Source of the DNA: Symbiodinium natans
Taxonomy: Eukaryota > Sar > Dinophyceae > Suessiales > Symbiodiniaceae
Reading direction: 5' to 3'
DNA length: 20,000 bases
NCBI GenBank assembly: GCA_905221605.1
Contig: CAJNDS010002079.1
Location: forward strand, 1 to 20,000
How positions within the stretch are numbered: the first letter of the stretch is position 1; each line of letters opens with the position of its first letter. The notes beneath the pieces were generated by a model. The model saw only the letters and a program-made list of their open reading frames with translations, was not told the origin of the DNA and did not search any database. Positions 12,301 through 18,300 of this stretch are shown piece by piece. A program made the position numbers and the translations under genes.

Positions 12301-15300
12301 AGTCTCACGTGCCGCCCTGTCTGAGCCGAGGCACCGTCATCAGAGCTCAGGTGGAACTTGTAGTCTCCAGGAGTTCGAGTGATAAGGTGGCCAGTGCACC
12401 TGGCAGCTACTCAAGAGGGCTGGAGGATGAGAATAGGGTTTTTAGGGAGGGGGGAGGGGGGATGAGTAGAATAGAACTATGAAGGGCTCATAAGGGAATG
12501 CTGCTAGTAATTCCGCCGACCCTGTAGTACTCTGGGCGGGGTGCTCAGGCGTATTTGAGGCCACAGCATGTCATGCCCTGCCTCATGCAGTAGTTCCACG
12601 TCTGCTTGGCTTTGGGGAAACCGTTGCCCGAGAAGGAGATTTCCGGCACGACCACAGTCTGAGAAGGGGTCCTTGGGTTTAGGGTTTAGGGTTTAGGGTT
12701 TAGGGTTTAGGGTTTAGGGTTTAGGGCTTAGGGCATGTTAGCATGTCTGCATCCTGCACGCGGCAGGCTCGACAGAGGACTCGCGGTTGCGTGAGTGTGA
12801 ACAACTGAGAAGTGAGAGGGAGTCAAACATGCTAATAACAAGTAAAATCTACATACTAACAAACAGATATACGTAATAATGTTAAACATTAATACTAGCA
12901 AAAGAACACACAACAAATACTCAATGAACATTAGTAATCAAAAATCGAATAAGAAAAATAATTTGCTTCGATCACCGCCACCCTACGGCCAGCCCATCTG
13001 GGAGCCATCCTGCTGTTTCCGTACAGGAAATTCAGGATACTTCGCGGTAGGTTTGGGGTTTACGGTTTAAGGGTTTAGGGTTCAGGTTCTAGGTTTAGGG
13101 TTGAGGGTTTAGGCTTTTGGGTTTAGGGCTTAGGTTTTAGGGTTTAGGGCTTAGGGTTTAGGGATTTAGGGTTCAGATTTTAGGGTTTAGGGTTTAGGGT
13201 TTAGGGTTTAGGGATACGAGGTTCTAGGGTTTTGGGGGTCGGGTTTAGGGTTTAGGGTTTAGGGTTTAGGGTTTTGGGTTTAGGGTTTAGGGTTTAGGGT
13301 TTAGGGTTTAGGGTTTAGGGATACGAGGTTCTAGGGTTATGGGTGTAGGGTTTAGGGTACTCCCGCGGAATTCTCTGGAGAGGGTGGGCACGGGCCAGGA
13401 GACCGAGCGGGGCAGTGGGGAGGAGGCGAGGAGAATGGTCGACACAACACCTAGCAACTCCACACCGAGGGTGGGGAATAGTGAGAAACAACAACAAGAC
13501 AAAGGAAGAATATCAAATAGTATCACATATTATGATCAAGTATCGAATAATACAGAGTAACATCCAAACACCAAAAATTCGAGTTTCTGAATAGCAACGG
13601 AGACTTAACAACAGTACATACGACTAAACTAATATTAAGTAGGTATAGATGTTTCAGGATACTTAAAACTATACATACGCAACTGAAGCTGGTCAGCTGG
13701 CTATTTGTCTGCCTGGCGTCATGCTTCCAAGGTCCGGCACGTCGCACTTGGCCTTGTTGTAGAAGTAGTCGCACTCCAAGCCATCCGACAATGGCTGCCA
13801 AGGTCAGTCATATGAGGGGGTTTCCAAAATGAGGGTTCAGGGTTTAGGGTTTAGTCTTTCGGGTTTAGGGTTTTAGGTTTAGGGTTTTAGGATTTAGGTG
13901 TGAAGGTTTCCGAAATTAGGGGTACCTTATTGAGGTCCTTATTATGACGGGATCCTACTATTTGGGGATCTACATTGGGATCCCCTAGTTTCGTAAACCC
14001 CCACATGGGAAACTATGCATGACTTTAGATTCCTTCGACACCCCTCAAGACCTTCCTAGTACCAGTTCCCAGGACCCAGAAGGGTACGTACTGTAGGGCC
14101 TAGGGTTTTTGGGGGGAGCTACCATAATACAATTACAAAGAGACCAGAATGCCAACCCCTATAGTATGGCAGTAAACAGTCCCTGCGGCCTTGACCTCGT
14201 GCTTCAGGGCAGACACGGGCACCGTGACCTTCTTCTTGTCCGTGTCTGGCCCCTCGTACCGCAGTCGGAATCTCTCGCCACCCTTCACCTTACGGGTGCT
14301 TAAGGGAGAGTGGAAGAGTGAATATAGGGACTATTATAAAGGGATTGTATAGGGACTACTATAGGGTTTCACTCTTCCACTCTCCCTTAAGCAACAGTAA
14401 GTCACCTCGCACATGTCCACGACCAGGTGGTGCGTGCCAAAGGAGAGAGATTTTCGGTGGCTGCGCTTCTCCTTCGCTCCGTGGCAGCCGTTGTTGTCCA
14501 CGATCTTCTCCCCGTTTAGGTACAACAGTGAGCCTCTCACCAATACGTCAAGGTGCGAAAGCTTCGAGACAGGTCCGTTATCTACCGTACTTGGAGGTTC
14601 ATTTGTTCTTCTCATCTACTTCTAACCTACTTAGGGGACTTGGGGGGCTTATAAGTACAGTTCTAATTGGGGTTACAAGTACCCTGAACCTCCAAGTAGC
14701 CCTAAACCCTAAACCCTAAACCCTTAATTGGGGGTATAAGTACAAAATGCTCGCAGACCAGTTTTGGAACACCAGCGCCATCATCAGAGGTGAGGTGGAA
14801 CCTGTACTTGCCAGCTTTCCTGGCGACGAGCTGCCCCGTGCACCTGCAACATGGTTGAGGGTTAAGGGTTTAGGGTTTAGGGTTTAGGGTTTAGGGTTTA
14901 GGGTTTAGGGTAAGGGTTGAGGGTTGAGGGTTTAGGGTTTAGGGCTTAGGGTTAAGGGTTAAGAGTTAAGGGTTTAGGGTTCAGGGTTCAGGGTTCAGGG
15001 TTCAGGGAAGCTGGCAACCTGAGACTTTGCGCTCCGAAAAGACACACGTGCAGCTCTGCCTCATGCAGAAGTTCGAGGATTGGCGAGCATCCGGGAACTT
15101 TCCTTTCTCCTGCTCTGGCGACAACTATTTTCGGAAAGGTTCTCTGGTGCTCCTGTTGCGTCCACTCATGTCCACTTCATCTTCCACTTTCCCTTTTGTC
15201 TTGAAAAACCAGAGCGGGTAATGAGATGGGGCTCAATTGCAACCTAAGGCTGTCATGTACCCACCAGATCAACCTCCACACCCTCGACCGATAAACCCCC

Positions 15301-18300
15301 AAGCCCTTAAACCCCTAAACCCCTTAACCCCCTACAACCCGAAACCCCCTAAACCCCGAAACCCCTACAGCAATCCATTAACCTCCTAAACCCGAAACCC
15401 CTAAACCCCTAAACCCCTAAGCCCCCTAAACCCCTAAAACCCCCTAAACCCTAAAATGAAATCTAAGCCCTACAATAAGCACTGAAACCCTCAAAACGAC
15501 CTCTTCCACACTGAACCTCAAACCCGAAGCACCCTAAACCATAAAAGACCCTGAACCCTTTCCCGGTCCATGTTGATCTCCGGCAAAATCAGAGTCTGGC
15601 CAGGATTCCTTCGTTTAGGGGGGCGCTTTAGGGGTGTAGGGGTTTAGGGTTTAGGGTTGTAGGGCATTCGGGCATGTAGGGTGATTAGGGGTTTTTAGGG
15701 TATTGAGGGCATTTAGGGAATTTAGGTTTTTTGGGCTCTCTAGGGTATTTAGGGTATTTAAGGATTTTTAGATACCTCTACCCTGACACTTCAGGTTTCA
15801 AGTGTAGGGTTTCTCCATGACCAATGCCCTGCCAGAATAGCAACCCGCCCCCCCCCCCTCCCCCCCAATACTCAAGATTCCGGCAAAATCGCGTGGCAAC
15901 CCTAGACCCTAAACCCTAAACCCCCCCTAAACCCTAGACCCAGGGTGGGACAAAAATCACAAGGCTTTTGATTGTTAGGAGGGGGCGGGAGACTCCCTAA
16001 ACTTTCAACCCAAGACCCTGAAACCCTGCAACCCTAAACCCTAGAACCTCATATCCCTGAACTCCAAACCCTAAAGCCTCATATCCCTAAACCCTAAACT
16101 CTCGAACCATATCCCCCAATCCCAAAACCCAAAGCCTCAAAACCCCAAACCCTAAACCCTAGAACCTCGTATCCCTAAACCCCAAACCCTGCCTAGAACC
16201 TCGTATCCCTAAATCCTAAACCCTAAACCCTAAACCCTAAACCCTAAACCCTAAACCCTAAACCCTCGGAAAACGCCGAATTCTCTGCCCAAGCTTCAGG
16301 CTTCCCAGGTCCGGCACGGTGCACTTGGCCTGGTCGTAGAAGTACGTGCATTCCAGGCCATCCGCCAGAGGCTGCCAGGGATCAAGGTTTAGGGTTTAGG
16401 GTTTAGGGTTTAGGGTTTAGGATTTAGGGTTCAGATTTTAGGGTTTAGGGTTTAGGGCTTAGGGTTTGGGTTTAGGGTTTAGGGTTTAGGGTTTAGGGTT
16501 TAGGGTTTAGGGTTTAGGGTTTAGGGTTTAGGGTTTAGGGTTTAGGGTTTAGGGTTTAGGGTTTAGGGTTTAGGGTATAGGGTTTCGGGTTTAGGGTTTA
16601 GGGTGTAGGGTTTAGGGTTTAGGGTTTAGGGTTTAGGGTTTAGGGTTTAGGGTCTAGGGTTTAGGGTTAGGGTTTAGGGTTTAGGGTTTAGGTTATAGGG
16701 TTTAGAGCTTGGGGTTTAGGGTTTAGGGTTTAGGGTTTAGGGTTTAGGGTTTAGGGTTTAGGGTTTAGGGTTTAGGGTTTAGGGTTTAGGGTTTAGGGTT
16801 TACGGTTTAGAGTTTAGGGTTTAGGGTTTACGGTTTAGGGCTTAGGGCTTAGTGGCCAGGCCATCCGCCAGAGGCTGCCAATGGAGCTGGTTTTTGAGGC
16901 TGAAGCTTCAAGGTTCTAGGGGTTTAGGGGTTTAGGGTTTAAGGTTTAGGGGTTAGGGTTTAGGGTTTAGGGTTTAGGGTTTATAAGGGTTTAGGGTTTA
17001 TAAGGGTTTAGGGTTTAGGGTTTCGGGACTACGGTTCCGTAGCTTCGGGAGTAGGGCCTAAGGTTTGGAGACGAGACTTCCTTAGTTTAGGGTCTAGGTT
17101 TTGAAGCTTCGGGCTCAAGGTTCCTGAATTTCATGGGCTTAAAGTTTAGAGAGTAGGGTTCCTTCGTTTAGGGTCTAGGTTTTAAGGTTTAGAGATGAAG
17201 GTTCCTGGGTTTGAGGTTTAGGTTCTTAAGGTTTAGGGCATAAGGTTCCTTGTCCTTCATAGGGATTGTGGGGCTTCAAGGTTTAGATTCAGGCTTCTTT
17301 CTTTGGGGCTTAATTCAGGGGCTGTTAGTATAAGGGGGAGCATCCCAAGGTTTTGGTTTCAAGGTCTAGAGATTCAGGTTCCTTTCTTTGGGGCTTAAGC
17401 TTCGGTCTCAAGGTTGCGTAGTTTAGGGCTGAAGGTTGCTTCGTTTCGGGCTTTAGGTTCCTTAGCGTCCTCCGGATTGAGGGGTTAGGATTTTTCTGAG
17501 GGTCGAAGGCGGGCCAGTGAGAGGTGGAGCAGCACATTAGAAAGAACCCTAAACCCTGAACCCTAACCCTAAATCCCAAAGACCGGCATTATGCATCAGC
17601 TGCTTTGCGATGTGGACCAGGCTGCGCAAGAACCCGCACCCCATTCGGTTTCGGGCTTGGGGTTTGGGGTTTAGGGTTTGGGGTTTAGGGCTTGGGGTTT
17701 CGGGTTTAGGGTTTAGGGTGAAGGGCTTAAAAAAACAATCTGGCTATCCAAAGGTCCTAAGGAGCTCCTCCAAGCTGGGAGCTTTCAACTACAGGCATTG
17801 ACGCCTTTGAGTTCTCGCTCAGCACAAGCCCAGAAACAGTTCCTCACCCTAAACCCTAAACCCTAAACCCTAAACCCTAAACCCTAAACCCTTTAACCAG
17901 ACCCAAGAGTAGCCTAGGATTTTTTTCAGGGTGCCCTTTTTGGTCTTAATGGGCTTCTGAGGGAACCTAAACCCTAAAAAAAGAAATAAGGGCATACTCT
18001 GGGTCCTAGTTACAACCGGAAGCCCTAAACGCCAACCCATCCTGCCTTAAACTCATGCTTGAGGACGGACGCTGGCACTACGACCTTCCTGCTGGCGTGC
18101 TTTTGAACTGGTTTAGGGCTTAGGGTTTAGGGTTTAGGGTTTAGGGTTTAGGGTTTAGGGTTTAGGGTTTAGGGTTTAGGGTTTTAGGGTTTTAGTGTTT
18201 TAGGGTTTTAGGGTTTCGGGTTTAGGGTTTAGGGTTTAGGGTTTAGGGAGGTCTGTGCACGTCTTTGGGTTTAGGATTGAGGACACAACTTGAGAGGTTT

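Noticed and set aside
14318-14719. 133-codon plus-strand frame
   Set aside because: It is the shadow of PA14 exon B and the introner-like intron read on the wrong strand.
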